A DNA stretch of 7,170 nt from Deltaproteobacteria bacterium. GTDB taxonomy: Bacteria; Desulfobacterota; Dissulfuribacteria; Dissulfuribacterales; UBA3076. Below are positions 1-6,593 of this stretch, piece after piece. Position 1 is the stretch's first letter, and each line of letters starts with the position of its first letter. A program made the position numbers and the translations under genes. Under the pieces are notes generated by a model. That model saw only the letters and a list, made by a program, of their open reading frames with translations, had not been told where the DNA came from and did no database searches. Location: assembly GCA_013138705.1 (NCBI GenBank), contig WTCF01000210.1, positions 1-7,170 on the forward strand, in the 5' to 3' direction.

Positions 1-545
1 TGGCCCCTGCCGAGTGTTCCAGGGTTATAGTAGACGATTTCAATCAGTCACTGGAAGTTATCGTGCCGGATGACCAGCTCTCTCTTGCCATCGGACGCCA
101 GGGGCAAAACGTGCGTCTTGCCGCCAAACTCATGGGTTGGAGAATAGATGTAAGGAGTGAGACCCGCTATCAACACTACCAGGACCCTGACTATTATTCA
201 TTATTAGAGATATCCGTTATGACAGAGAACATCGCGGACAAAATCTATGACTTGGGCGTTACTTCACTTGAACTTCTTGCTCAGGCTGATCCCGATGAAC
301 TCACACAGGAAACTAACCTGAGTACGGAGTTGATAGGCTCATTGGTGGAAGAGGCCAAAAAGCTGATAGAGGAAAAGGAAAGTGGGAAAGAGGATGCCCT
401 GGCTGAGGAAACAGATACCAGTGAAGAGACCGGAACCGAAAAAGAGGATATGCCTGAGATAGAAGAGAAAGCTGAGGACCACGAGTCTCAAAGTAATTCT
501 GCTCAAAATGTTCTTGACACACTGCACAAAGATTCCGAGGAATAA
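1..545 (+). CDS. nusA: Transcription termination/antitermination factor NusA, C-terminal part (5' end missing)
   Basis: NusA binds RNA polymerase and nascent RNA and modulates pausing, termination and antitermination. The reading frame enters from the left edge (first full codon at 3) and gives 180 residues before a TAA at 543-545. Visible residues 21-52 are the end of the last KH domain, with the hallmark [11 protein letters not shown] at about 29-40 followed by GWRIDVRSE. Visible residues about 73-121 look like one C-terminal helix-hairpin-helix repeat of the kind found in NusA ([20 protein letters not shown] and onward). The last ~60 residues are a low-complexity tail rich in Glu, Asp, Ser and Thr, probably disordered. 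The S1 domain, first KH domain and polymerase-binding N-terminus lie outside the window. Only one C-terminal repeat is obvious; some proteobacterial NusA proteins carry two. Its position ahead of infB is the classical nusA-infB arrangement. Confidence 0.96.
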   Translation, partial: APAECSRVIVDDFNQSLEVIVPDDQLSLAIGRQGQNVRLAAKLMGWRIDVRSETRYQHYQDPDYYSLLEISVMTENIADKIYDLGVTSLELLAQADPDELTQETNLSTELIGSLVEEAKKLIEEKESGKEDALAEETDTSEETGTEKEDMPEIEEKAEDHESQSNSAQNVLDTLHKDSEE

Positions 546-547
546 GA

Positions 548-754
548 ATTACTTGGTTTTACGTCAACAAGACATGTTTGCTTGCAGCCACACGGCCGGA
601 AGGAAAAATTGAAGCAATGCCGCAGATAGGGTATTCTCAGCAGAATTATAAAATGAATAGTGGTAACAACAAAAAAATGAACAGGTCAATCCAGGATGTA
701 TTAATTGAGAGCCTAACAGGCTCTTTTAGGCAGAGTTATGTTGCCGGGGGTTAA
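548..754 (+). pseudogene. Possible decayed or highly diverged ylxR (rnpM) remnant, no standard start codon
   Basis: One frame stays open from 518 to a TAA at 752-754, eight nt before infB. From about 566 it reads NKTCLLAATRPEGKIEAM, which by eye resembles the YlxR (DUF448) N-terminal motif RTCvxCRxxRPKxELIR. Its end, RSIQDVLIESLTGSFRQSYV, resembles the helical C-terminus of YlxR. The location between nusA and infB is where ylxR normally sits. Evidence against a working gene: the second Cys of the motif and the GRGAYxC segment are missing, the middle is Asn/Lys-rich low complexity, and there is no ATG, GTG or TTG before the TGT Cys codon at 575. Possible starts are an ATT at 548 (six nt after GAGGA) or the ATG at 617, which would give 45 residues and omit the motif. 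The region could also be plain spacer with a chance open frame. Confidence 0.3.
707..731 (+). promoter_or_regulatory. Two mutually exclusive small hairpins just upstream of infB
   Basis: AGAGCCT (708-714) pairs perfectly with AGGCTCT (718-724) around a three-base loop. A G-U pair can be added at 707/725, and TTTT at 724-727 overlaps the end of the stem, which resembles a weak intrinsic terminator. GCCTAA (711-716) pairs perfectly with TTAGGC (726-731), and the two stems share bases so they cannot form together. The element ends about 30 nt before the infB start. This layout could act as a weak attenuator or a translation control, or could be chance. The U-tract is too short for a confident terminator call, and the operon appears to read through. 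Confidence 0.3.
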
Positions 755-762
755 AGACAGGC

Positions 763-3462
763 ATGGCTAAAATCAGAGTCCATGAGCTGGCCAAGGAATT
801 CGGAATAGCCAGCAAAGAGATGGCGACCAAGATTATGGATCTTGGCTACAACATCAAGAACTACATGAGTACGCTTGAGGACTATGAGGCCCGGGATATC
901 CGCCGCAAGCTCAAGGACAAAGCACATGCGGCAGAAAAGAAAGAACAAGAGGTAAAGCCCAAAACCACAGTGCGTCTCAGGCACCGAAAAATTACCCTCA
1001 AAAAGATCGTTCGTCCAACTGAATCTGAAGAGAAGGTCGTTGCCAAGGTGTCTGTGAAAGAGGCTGCGGTGACGGAGGAAAAAGCTGAAGGGGCTATTCC
1101 TGTCGTCAGGGAAGAGAAAGAAATTAAGGCTGAGGGAGAAGCCCCGGCTACTGAAGCAGAACAGTTAGAAATCGAATCCGGGCAAGAGGTAACCGAGACC
1201 GCAACAGAAGTAGTGGAAGAGCCCCTGCCTGAAAAACAGATTGCCCAGCCTAAAGTCGCTAAGCCCAAAAGCTTTGTAAAAATCCTTGACCGGCCGAGGA
1301 TTGAAATCCCCCAGCAACCAAACAATAAACCTGAAAGTCCTGCTCCTCGGGCTAAAAAGCCCTCTCACAAGGGTGCACCTCCTGTAGAACCGTCGGTTCC
1401 TCTAGTTGATATTTCTGTAGTCCCTGAAAAAAAGGACAGAAAAAAGGGCAAAAGAGTAGTCCAGATGTCAGAGTTGGGAGGATCGCTCAAAAAGCGTCGG
1501 GTTACTCCCAAGCGAAAGGGAAGACAGAGACATATAGACAAAATTCTTGCAGAAGAGAGCGATATCACAACATCCGGCTGGAAGAAAACCGGGGTTTCCG
1601 AAATCCATGGCGATTCAGGACAAAAGGTGGCGGCAGCCCCTAAGCCCGGCACTGCGCCCCCCAAGGCAAGCAAACGAAAGTTTGCCATATACGAGACTAT
1701 TCAGGTAGGTGAGCTTGCCAAGCGGATGGGCGTCAAGGCAGGAGACGTTATAATGAAGCTCATGGGGCTGGGCGTAATGGCCACGGTAAATCAGTCTATC
1801 GATTACGACGTAGCCGGCATTGTGGCATCCGGATTTGACTATGAGCTGGAGAAGAAGTCCGTGGCTGAAGACCTGGTCCACATGGAGGATGTCCGGGAAG
1901 GCGAGTCTGTGCTAAGACCTCCTGTGATTACAATCATGGGCCATGTAGATCATGGAAAGACTTCACTCCTGGATGCCATACGCAAAGCGGATGTAGCCTC
2001 AAAGGAGGCAGGTGGCATCACCCAGCACATAGGCGCATATCACGTCACACTTCCCTCCGGCCAGGAAGTAGTCTTTCTGGATACCCCGGGCCATGAGGCA
2101 TTCACAGCTATGAGGTCTCGCGGGGCCAGGGTTACTGATATCGTGATCCTGCTGGTGGCAGCGGATGACGGCGTAATGGCCCAGACACGTGAGGCTATAG
2201 ATCATGCTCGGGCAGCCGAGGTGCCCATCATTGTAGCAATCAACAAGATCGACAAGCCAGGGGCGAATCCGGAAAAGGTGAAAGGACAACTTGCTGAACT
2301 GGGATTGATTCCGGAGGATTGGGGTGGAGAGACCATTTGCATCAACATCTCAGCCAAAGAAAAAACAGGAATCGAAGAATTGCTTGAGATGATGGCCCTC
2401 CAGGCCGAGGTGATGGAACTCAAGGCAGACCCCAGTCGGCCTGCCAGAGGTCACGTGATAGAGGCGAAGCTGGACAAGGGGCGTGGTCCTGTGGCTACCC
2501 TGCTGATTTCAGAAGGGACGCTGCACATAGGTGACGCTCTGGTCTGCGGCATACACCACGGCAGAGTACGGGCCATGTTCGACGACAAGGGTGAAAGGAT
2601 AAAGACTGCCCGTCCCTCCATGCCTATGGCAATTCAGGGTCTCTCCGGCGTGCCGGAGGCAGGAAACGAATTCACAGTACTTTCTGACGACAAAAAGGCC
2701 AGAGAAGTGGCTGAGTATCGCCAACGTAAGACAAGAGAGACAAAACTGGTCAAGAGCAGCAAGGTAAGTCTGGAAAATGTCTTTGAAAAACTCCGGGAGG
2801 AGGAACTCAAGGAACTTACTATAGTCCTCAAGACAGATGTTCAGGGCTCTGTGGAGGCCCTTATCGAGGCATTGCGCAAACTCAGCACTCAAGAGATAAA
2901 GGTGAATTTCGTCAGGAGCGGTATCGGGGCCATTACCGAATCCGACGTCTTGCTGGCATCTGCCTCAGATGCAATCATCATAGGCTTTAATGTAAGACCT
3001 AGCCCGCAGGCGAAGGCCTTGGCCGAGCGGGAACATGTGGACATCCGCTTCTACGATGTCATTTACCATGCCATGGAGGAGATTAAAAGCGCCATGGTCG
3101 GGCTGTTGGAACCTGTTTATAAGGAGAAAACCTTGGGACGCGCCGAGGTGCGTGACGTCTTCCACATTGCCAAAGTCGGTACAGTGGCAGGGAGCTATGT
3201 GCTGGAGGGCTTGATCCAGAGAAATGTTCAAGCCAGGCTCTTAAGAGACAACGTTGTAGCCTATAACGGCAAGATAGCGTCTCTTCGTCGATTTAAAGAG
3301 GACGTAAAAGAAGTCCAGGCAGGGTACGAATGCGGAATCGGCCTTGAAAGGTTCAATGACGTAAAAACAGGGGACATAATAGAGGCCTATGTAATGGAAG
3401 AAAAAGCCCCGGTCCTTGGAGAGCCTATATCTAATGCCGGAGAGAAGGAAACTTCTGATTGA
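763..3462 (+). CDS. infB: Translation initiation factor IF-2
   Basis: IF2 is the GTPase that recruits fMet-tRNA to the 30S subunit and promotes 50S joining. The 899-residue protein has two IF2_N modules, at about 2-53 and 307-360. They are joined by a long charged linker that starts acidic and turns strongly basic at about 223-262. The G domain follows: G1 GHVDHGKT at 393-400, G2 around GGITQH (417-422), G3 DTPGH (440-444), G4 NKID (494-497) and G5 SAK (530-532). The C-terminal part has beta-barrel and fMet-tRNA-binding domains, including VQGSVEAL at about 693-700, and ends in ETSD. All catalytic motifs are intact. The ATG at 763 is the only plausible start: the frame is closed by TAG at 727-729, and a G-rich ribosome site (746-750) lies upstream. 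The length fits proteobacterial IF2 with a duplicated N-terminal module. Confidence 0.98.
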   Translation: MAKIRVHELAKEFGIASKEMATKIMDLGYNIKNYMSTLEDYEARDIRRKLKDKAHAAEKKEQEVKPKTTVRLRHRKITLKKIVRPTESEEKVVAKVSVKEAAVTEEKAEGAIPVVREEKEIKAEGEAPATEAEQLEIESGQEVTETATEVVEEPLPEKQIAQPKVAKPKSFVKILDRPRIEIPQQPNNKPESPAPRAKKPSHKGAPPVEPSVPLVDISVVPEKKDRKKGKRVVQMSELGGSLKKRRVTPKRKGRQRHIDKILAEESDITTSGWKKTGVSEIHGDSGQKVAAAPKPGTAPPKASKRKFAIYETIQVGELAKRMGVKAGDVIMKLMGLGVMATVNQSIDYDVAGIVASGFDYELEKKSVAEDLVHMEDVREGESVLRPPVITIMGHVDHGKTSLLDAIRKADVASKEAGGITQHIGAYHVTLPSGQEVVFLDTPGHEAFTAMRSRGARVTDIVILLVAADDGVMAQTREAIDHARAAEVPIIVAINKIDKPGANPEKVKGQLAELGLIPEDWGGETICINISAKEKTGIEELLEMMALQAEVMELKADPSRPARGHVIEAKLDKGRGPVATLLISEGTLHIGDALVCGIHHGRVRAMFDDKGERIKTARPSMPMAIQGLSGVPEAGNEFTVLSDDKKAREVAEYRQRKTRETKLVKSSKVSLENVFEKLREEELKELTIVLKTDVQGSVEALIEALRKLSTQEIKVNFVRSGIGAITESDVLLASASDAIIIGFNVRPSPQAKALAEREHVDIRFYDVIYHAMEEIKSAMVGLLEPVYKEKTLGRAEVRDVFHIAKVGTVAGSYVLEGLIQRNVQARLLRDNVVAYNGKIASLRRFKEDVKEVQAGYECGIGLERFNDVKTGDIIEAYVMEEKAPVLGEPISNAGEKETSD

Positions 3463-3465
3463 TAA

Positions 3466-3759
3466 ATGATCGTGGGGATAATCAGGCTCAGGGTAAGACT
3501 GCCCGGAAACCATTCGTTAAAGGGGAAACGGCGTGTGATTAAGAGTTTGATTGGCCAGGTGCGTAGCCGTTTTAATGTAGCCGTATCAGAAATATCCCTG
3601 AACGATGTATGGCAAAGGGCGGAAATAGGAATATCCACAATAGGAAATAGCCAGCCAACAATCAACTCCGTCCTGGATAAGATCCTGGAATTCATTGAAA
3701 GGACCTGTCTGGTAGAGATTATTGATACAGATATCGAAATTATTCACATGGGAAAGTAA
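3466..3759 (+). CDS. ylxP: DUF503 family protein (YlxP-like)
   Basis: This 97-residue protein matches the small DUF503/YlxP family. It opens with MIVGIIRLRVRLPGNHSLKGKR, has the family's RRVIKSLIGQVRSRFNVAVSE stretch at about 22-42, a DVWQRAEIGIS strand at about 47-57, and a closing helix and strand FIERTCLVEIIDTDIEII. It has no signal peptide or membrane segment, so it should be cytosolic. No biochemical activity can be read from the sequence. Its usual place between infB and rbfA suggests a link to ribosome assembly or translation, but that is inference from context. It starts three nt after the infB stop, and the purine-rich GAAGGAA at 3444-3450 is rather far upstream, so translation is probably coupled to infB. 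Confidence 0.9.
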   Translation: MIVGIIRLRVRLPGNHSLKGKRRVIKSLIGQVRSRFNVAVSEISLNDVWQRAEIGISTIGNSQPTINSVLDKILEFIERTCLVEIIDTDIEIIHMGK

Positions 3760-3769
3760 GAAGACAATC

Positions 3770-4138
3770 ATGCCCCACATGTTCCCCCGTTCCAGACGGA
3801 TAGAGGATCTCCTCAGGAAAGAAATGGCAGACATGCTGCTTGGTGAAATTAAGGATCCAAGGATCCAAGGGCTGGTGACCATAATGCAGGTAAAGGTCTC
3901 AGAAGACCTCCGTCACGCAAAGTTTTTTATTTCGGTTCTTGGAAAAGGGCCTGAAAGGGAATCTGTACTGGAAGGACTGAATAAGGCTAAGGGCTTCATA
4001 CGGCGAACACTGGGACACCGCCTTGACCTCAGGCGGATACCTGAACTCCACTTTCAACTGGACCGGAGCCTGGATGACCAGGAAAAGATAGAAAGACTCC
4101 TTGCCAGTGTGCAAACCGGCCAACAGACAGAGAATTGA
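3770..4138 (+). CDS. rbfA: 30S ribosome-binding factor RbfA
   Basis: RbfA is a small KH-type protein that binds immature 30S subunits and helps mature the 5' end of 16S rRNA. With the chosen start it has 122 residues. Family signatures include RSRRIEDLLRKEMADMLL near the start, the conserved EIKDPRI (about 26-32), VKVSEDLRHAKFFISVLG (a beta strand, then the segment before the next strand), and FIRRTLGHRLDLRRIPELHF with the typical Arg-rich helix and final strand. The frame is open back to 3722, but ATG 3770 follows the previous gene by 10 nt, has AAGAAG at 3758-3763, and matches usual RbfA N-termini. ATG 3779 is a possible alternative. The KDPRI motif is encoded by an 8-bp tandem repeat (3851-3870). 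Confidence 0.95.
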   Translation: MPHMFPRSRRIEDLLRKEMADMLLGEIKDPRIQGLVTIMQVKVSEDLRHAKFFISVLGKGPERESVLEGLNKAKGFIRRTLGHRLDLRRIPELHFQLDRSLDDQEKIERLLASVQTGQQTEN

Positions 4139-5190
4139 GAAACACTGTGACTGAAGTTTTACCCAAAGACACCAAGACACTGAAGGCTGCGGTAGATGCC
4201 ATTAATGCATCTGATCGTCTCCTTTTGACCTGTCATGTCAAGCCGGACGGAGATGCTTTGGGTTCTGTATTGGGCCTGGGCCTTGCCCTTAAGGACGCAG
4301 GTAGAGACGTAACCCTTTTTATAGAAGATCCCGTGCCGGATTCACTTCTATTTCTCCCCGGCTCTCAGTACCTGGTCAATGAAGTGGCTAATCCGCTGCC
4401 TGAAAAGACCACTCTGGTAGTCCTTGACTGCAATGAGCCCCACAGGATCGGAAAGCAGGCACAAAGGTTGATAGAACAAGCTTCACTTATTGTTGTTCTG
4501 GATCATCACCTGAGCCAGGCCCCGTTCTGTGCCCAAACTCCGGGAACAAAACACCCTCATTGCATAAGCTATATATCTACGGACATTTTTGCCGCAGGGG
4601 CCATAGTCCTGTGGATCATCAAAGGACTCGGATGGCCTATAACAGAAGACATCGCCACAAATCTCTATGCTGCCATATTGTCAGATACAGGATGCTTCCG
4701 TCACAGTAATACGAACGAGACAGCTTTCCGGATGGCCGGGGACCTCGTGGCCCACGGCGCAAACCCCTATGCCGTTGCGAACCAACTTTATCAAAACTAT
4801 TCTCTACGCAGACAACACCTTTTGGGCCTTGTATTAAGGACCATTGAGGTAAGGGGGCATGGCAAGATAGGTCTTCTTCAGGCCACTCCGGAGATGTTTC
4901 GTGTCAGCGGAGCAATGGAGCACGACACAGATGATTTTGTAGGGCATGTCCGGTGCATAGATACAGTAGAGGTTGCCATTTTCATAAAGGAGGTCTATGC
5001 CGGACAGGTATCTGTCAGCATGAGGTCAAAATCATTCTTTAATGTAGCAAAATTGGCAAAAGAATTCGGAGGTGGCGGGCACTTTCACGCGGCAGGTTTC
5101 CGCAAGACCGGGACAGCAGCCGAAATTAGAGAAATCCTGTTGAATCAAATAAATGCCTATCTTGAGGGCTCGGGAACAGCCGATGCTTGA
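4135..5190 (+). CDS. nrnA: DHH/DHHA1 phosphoesterase, NrnA-type nano-RNase / pAp phosphatase
   Basis: NrnA-type proteins degrade RNA oligonucleotides of a few residues and dephosphorylate pAp; they need divalent metal, usually Mn2+. The 351-residue protein carries the full DHH set: PDGDALGS (37-44), the Asp in LDCNE (D98), DHH itself at 123-125, and SDTG (183-186). The DHHA1 substrate-binding module has GGGGHFHAAG at 312-321. All metal ligands expected of the family are present, so it should be active, and it lacks membrane segments. The TTG at 4135 overlaps the rbfA stop by four nt; GTG at 4147 is an equally reasonable start because neither has a strong Shine-Dalgarno. An nrnA between rbfA and truB, in a cluster ending in pnp, fits a role in finishing RNA decay. 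The pAp activity is inferred from the family. Confidence 0.93.
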   Translation: MRNTVTEVLPKDTKTLKAAVDAINASDRLLLTCHVKPDGDALGSVLGLGLALKDAGRDVTLFIEDPVPDSLLFLPGSQYLVNEVANPLPEKTTLVVLDCNEPHRIGKQAQRLIEQASLIVVLDHHLSQAPFCAQTPGTKHPHCISYISTDIFAAGAIVLWIIKGLGWPITEDIATNLYAAILSDTGCFRHSNTNETAFRMAGDLVAHGANPYAVANQLYQNYSLRRQHLLGLVLRTIEVRGHGKIGLLQATPEMFRVSGAMEHDTDDFVGHVRCIDTVEVAIFIKEVYAGQVSVSMRSKSFFNVAKLAKEFGGGGHFHAAGFRKTGTAAEIREILLNQINAYLEGSGTADA

Positions 5191-6175
5191 TGGTATCCTG
5201 GTAATGGACAAGGCATTCGGCATAACGTCCTTCCAAATGGTTCAGGAGGTTCGCAAAAGGCTTAAGGTTAAAAAAGCCGGACATGCAGGTACCCTTGATC
5301 CACTTGCCACAGGTGTATTGCCCATATGTCTGGGACAGGCGACAAAGATCGTCCAGTTTATTATGGCAGGTCACAAGGTATATCAAGGGACTATGCTCCT
5401 TGGAGTAGCTACCGACACCTACGATGCAGCAGGCAAAATCACGGAACAGAAACCTTTACCCCCAAGTCTTGACCTAATCTCTTTACAGGAGGCGGCCAAA
5501 GAATTTACAGGCAGGCTTCTTCAGCCACCTCCGCCTTTTTCGGCAGCCAAACATAAAGGGAAACCGTTATACAAATTCGCACGTCAGGGAATAATGGTCC
5601 AAAAAGAGCCCAGGCCGGTGCAGGTATTCTCCTTTGAGATCCTTGAAATAAGGTTACCCGAGGTGGACTTCAGAGTACACTGCTCAAAAGGTACCTATGT
5701 GAGATCACTTGTACATGACCTAGGGTCAAATCTGGATTGCGGCGGTCATGTGACGAGACTGCGAAGGACCCGAAACGGACCCTTCAACATAGAGCAGGCC
5801 CTGAAAATGGAAACCCTGGACGAAATTCTTAAGAACAAAAGGCTTCCAGAGGTCCTTGTTCCTATTGGGAAGGCACTGGCTCACATCCCTGCCGTTGAGA
5901 TAGATAATGAGATGGCAACAGAGTTAAGGAATGGATGTCCAATTTTTGTAAACAGGCTCAAGGATCTAATGGAATCGCAAGGCCATGAGTCAGATATGGA
6001 GTTACCTTATCTGCGTCTTCTTCTTTGCAGGCCGCCTTATATAAAAAATGGTTCAAGCCTGCAGGAAAAAGATTTGGTATCCGTGGTAGCATGGCCCACC
6101 GCGCTGAAATCAGATGGCCAAAAAATACTGCGTCCCATAAAAGTTTGGCCAAAAGAATATGGTATTACAAATTAA
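5183..6175 (+). CDS. truB: tRNA pseudouridine(55) synthase TruB
   Basis: TruB converts U55 in the T-loop of tRNAs to pseudouridine and also acts as a tRNA-folding chaperone. With the chosen start it has 330 residues. It opens LDGILVMDKAFGITSFQMV, typical of the family. The catalytic Asp lies in GHAGTLDPLATGVLP (D39). KGTYVRSLVHDLG and LRRTRNGPFNIEQAL are the other conserved core motifs. The frame is open back to ATG 5153, but ATG 5183 gives the canonical N-terminus. It overlaps the nrnA stop by eight nt, implying coupled translation. The C-terminal part after about residue 257 is longer and more divergent than the compact PUA-like end of many TruB proteins. It ends with a short PUA-like stretch (VSVVAWP through IKVWP). 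The core is intact, so activity is expected. Confidence 0.96.
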   Translation: MLDGILVMDKAFGITSFQMVQEVRKRLKVKKAGHAGTLDPLATGVLPICLGQATKIVQFIMAGHKVYQGTMLLGVATDTYDAAGKITEQKPLPPSLDLISLQEAAKEFTGRLLQPPPPFSAAKHKGKPLYKFARQGIMVQKEPRPVQVFSFEILEIRLPEVDFRVHCSKGTYVRSLVHDLGSNLDCGGHVTRLRRTRNGPFNIEQALKMETLDEILKNKRLPEVLVPIGKALAHIPAVEIDNEMATELRNGCPIFVNRLKDLMESQGHESDMELPYLRLLLCRPPYIKNGSSLQEKDLVSVVAWPTALKSDGQKILRPIKVWPKEYGITN

Positions 6176-6191
6176 AATCGTAGTTATAGTG

Positions 6192-6198
6192 AAGGAGG
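6192..6198 (+). promoter_or_regulatory. Strong Shine-Dalgarno for rpsO
   Basis: AAGGAGG lies nine nt before the GTG at 6208 and is the best ribosome binding site in the window. It sits in the 32-nt gap after truB, the first true gap since rbfA, so rpsO is probably initiated independently rather than by coupling. It supports GTG 6208 as the start; the adjacent GTG at 6211 is also within reach (12 nt). Confidence 0.85.
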
Positions 6199-6207
6199 AA
6201 AAAATAG

Positions 6208-6477
6208 GTGGTGTTGGATCCAGAACGTAAGAAAGAAATTATAGAGAATTTCCAAACCCACGGGACTGACACTGGGTCCCCTGAGGTTCAAATAGCCCTG
6301 TTGAGTTCCCGTATTGGCTATCTCACCGAGCACTTTAAGATCCACAAGAAGGATCATGGCTCAAGACGCGGCCTGTTAAAACTTGTAGGCCAGAGAAGGA
6401 GGTTGCTCGACTACCTCAAGAACCAGGATGTGGGGCGGTACAGAAAAATTATAAAGGAACTGGGAATCCGCAAATAA
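6208..6477 (+). CDS. rpsO: 30S ribosomal protein S15
   Basis: S15 is a primary 16S rRNA-binding protein that nucleates the platform of the 30S subunit. The 89-residue length equals that of E. coli S15. Hallmarks are the [17 protein letters not shown] segment (about 20-36), the [12 protein letters not shown] rRNA-contact motif (about 45-56) and [17 protein letters not shown] (about 61-77), ending LGIRK. It uses a GTG start behind a strong Shine-Dalgarno. The rpsO-pnp order that follows is widely conserved in bacteria. S15 represses its own translation in several species; I cannot recognise such an operator in the short upstream gap, so autoregulation is only possible here. Confidence 0.98.
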   Translation: MVLDPERKKEIIENFQTHGTDTGSPEVQIALLSSRIGYLTEHFKIHKKDHGSRRGLLKLVGQRRRLLDYLKNQDVGRYRKIIKELGIRK

Positions 6478-6479
6478 TA

Positions 6480-6569
6480 CGATGTAACCGTTCACACTTC
6501 TTGGCAGTCGACAGACATGGAGTGAGAACTGCGGATTTAACACTGAACTTGTAACTCTCTTGGTTATCG
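6480..6569 (+). promoter_or_regulatory. Candidate folded leader between rpsO and pnp
   Basis: The 116-nt spacer has no gene and no terminator with a U-tract. GTTCACACTTC (6490-6500) pairs with GGAGTGAGAAC (6519-6529) at 10 of 11 positions, counting one G-U pair and one A/A mismatch, around an 18-base loop. Directly outside it, CGAT and AACC (6480-6483 and 6486-6489, two bases bulged) can pair with GGTTATCG (6562-6569). In E. coli the pnp leader forms a stem cut by RNase III, which allows PNPase to repress its own synthesis. A similar job here is an inference from position and foldability only. Confidence 0.35.
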
Positions 6570-6593
6570 AAGGATAATAGGACCCCAAAACAG

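Noticed and set aside
609..637. TTGAAG, 17-nt spacer, TATTCT as an infB promoter
   Set aside because: Both boxes match consensus at only four of six positions; too weak to call.
882..1325. Minus-strand open frame of 147 codons opposite infB
   Set aside because: It lies opposite the low-complexity charged linker of IF2 and encodes a Ser/Thr/Phe-rich product typical of an antisense shadow, with no family signature.
1465..1467. Internal IF2 start (as used for shorter IF2 forms in E. coli)
   Set aside because: The in-frame ATG here and the others in the linker lack a convincing Shine-Dalgarno, so a second isoform cannot be supported.
2509..2892. Minus-strand open frame of 127 codons opposite infB
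   Set aside because: Antisense to the well-conserved C-terminal half of IF2; no motif or ribosome site supports it.
3722..3769. Upstream in-frame start for rbfA at 3722
   Set aside because: It would overlap the DUF503 gene by 38 nt and add 16 residues not typical of RbfA; ATG 3770 gives the family N-terminus.
5153..5182. Upstream in-frame start for truB at 5153
   Set aside because: It would add ten residues before the canonical LDGILVMDK start and increase the overlap with nrnA to 38 nt.
6549..6578. Sigma70-like promoter TTGTAA, 18-nt spacer, GATAAT, before pnp
   Set aside because: Transcription would start near 6585, only about nine nt before the ATG, and would remove the likely ribosome site. 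One such match is expected by chance in AT-rich spacer.
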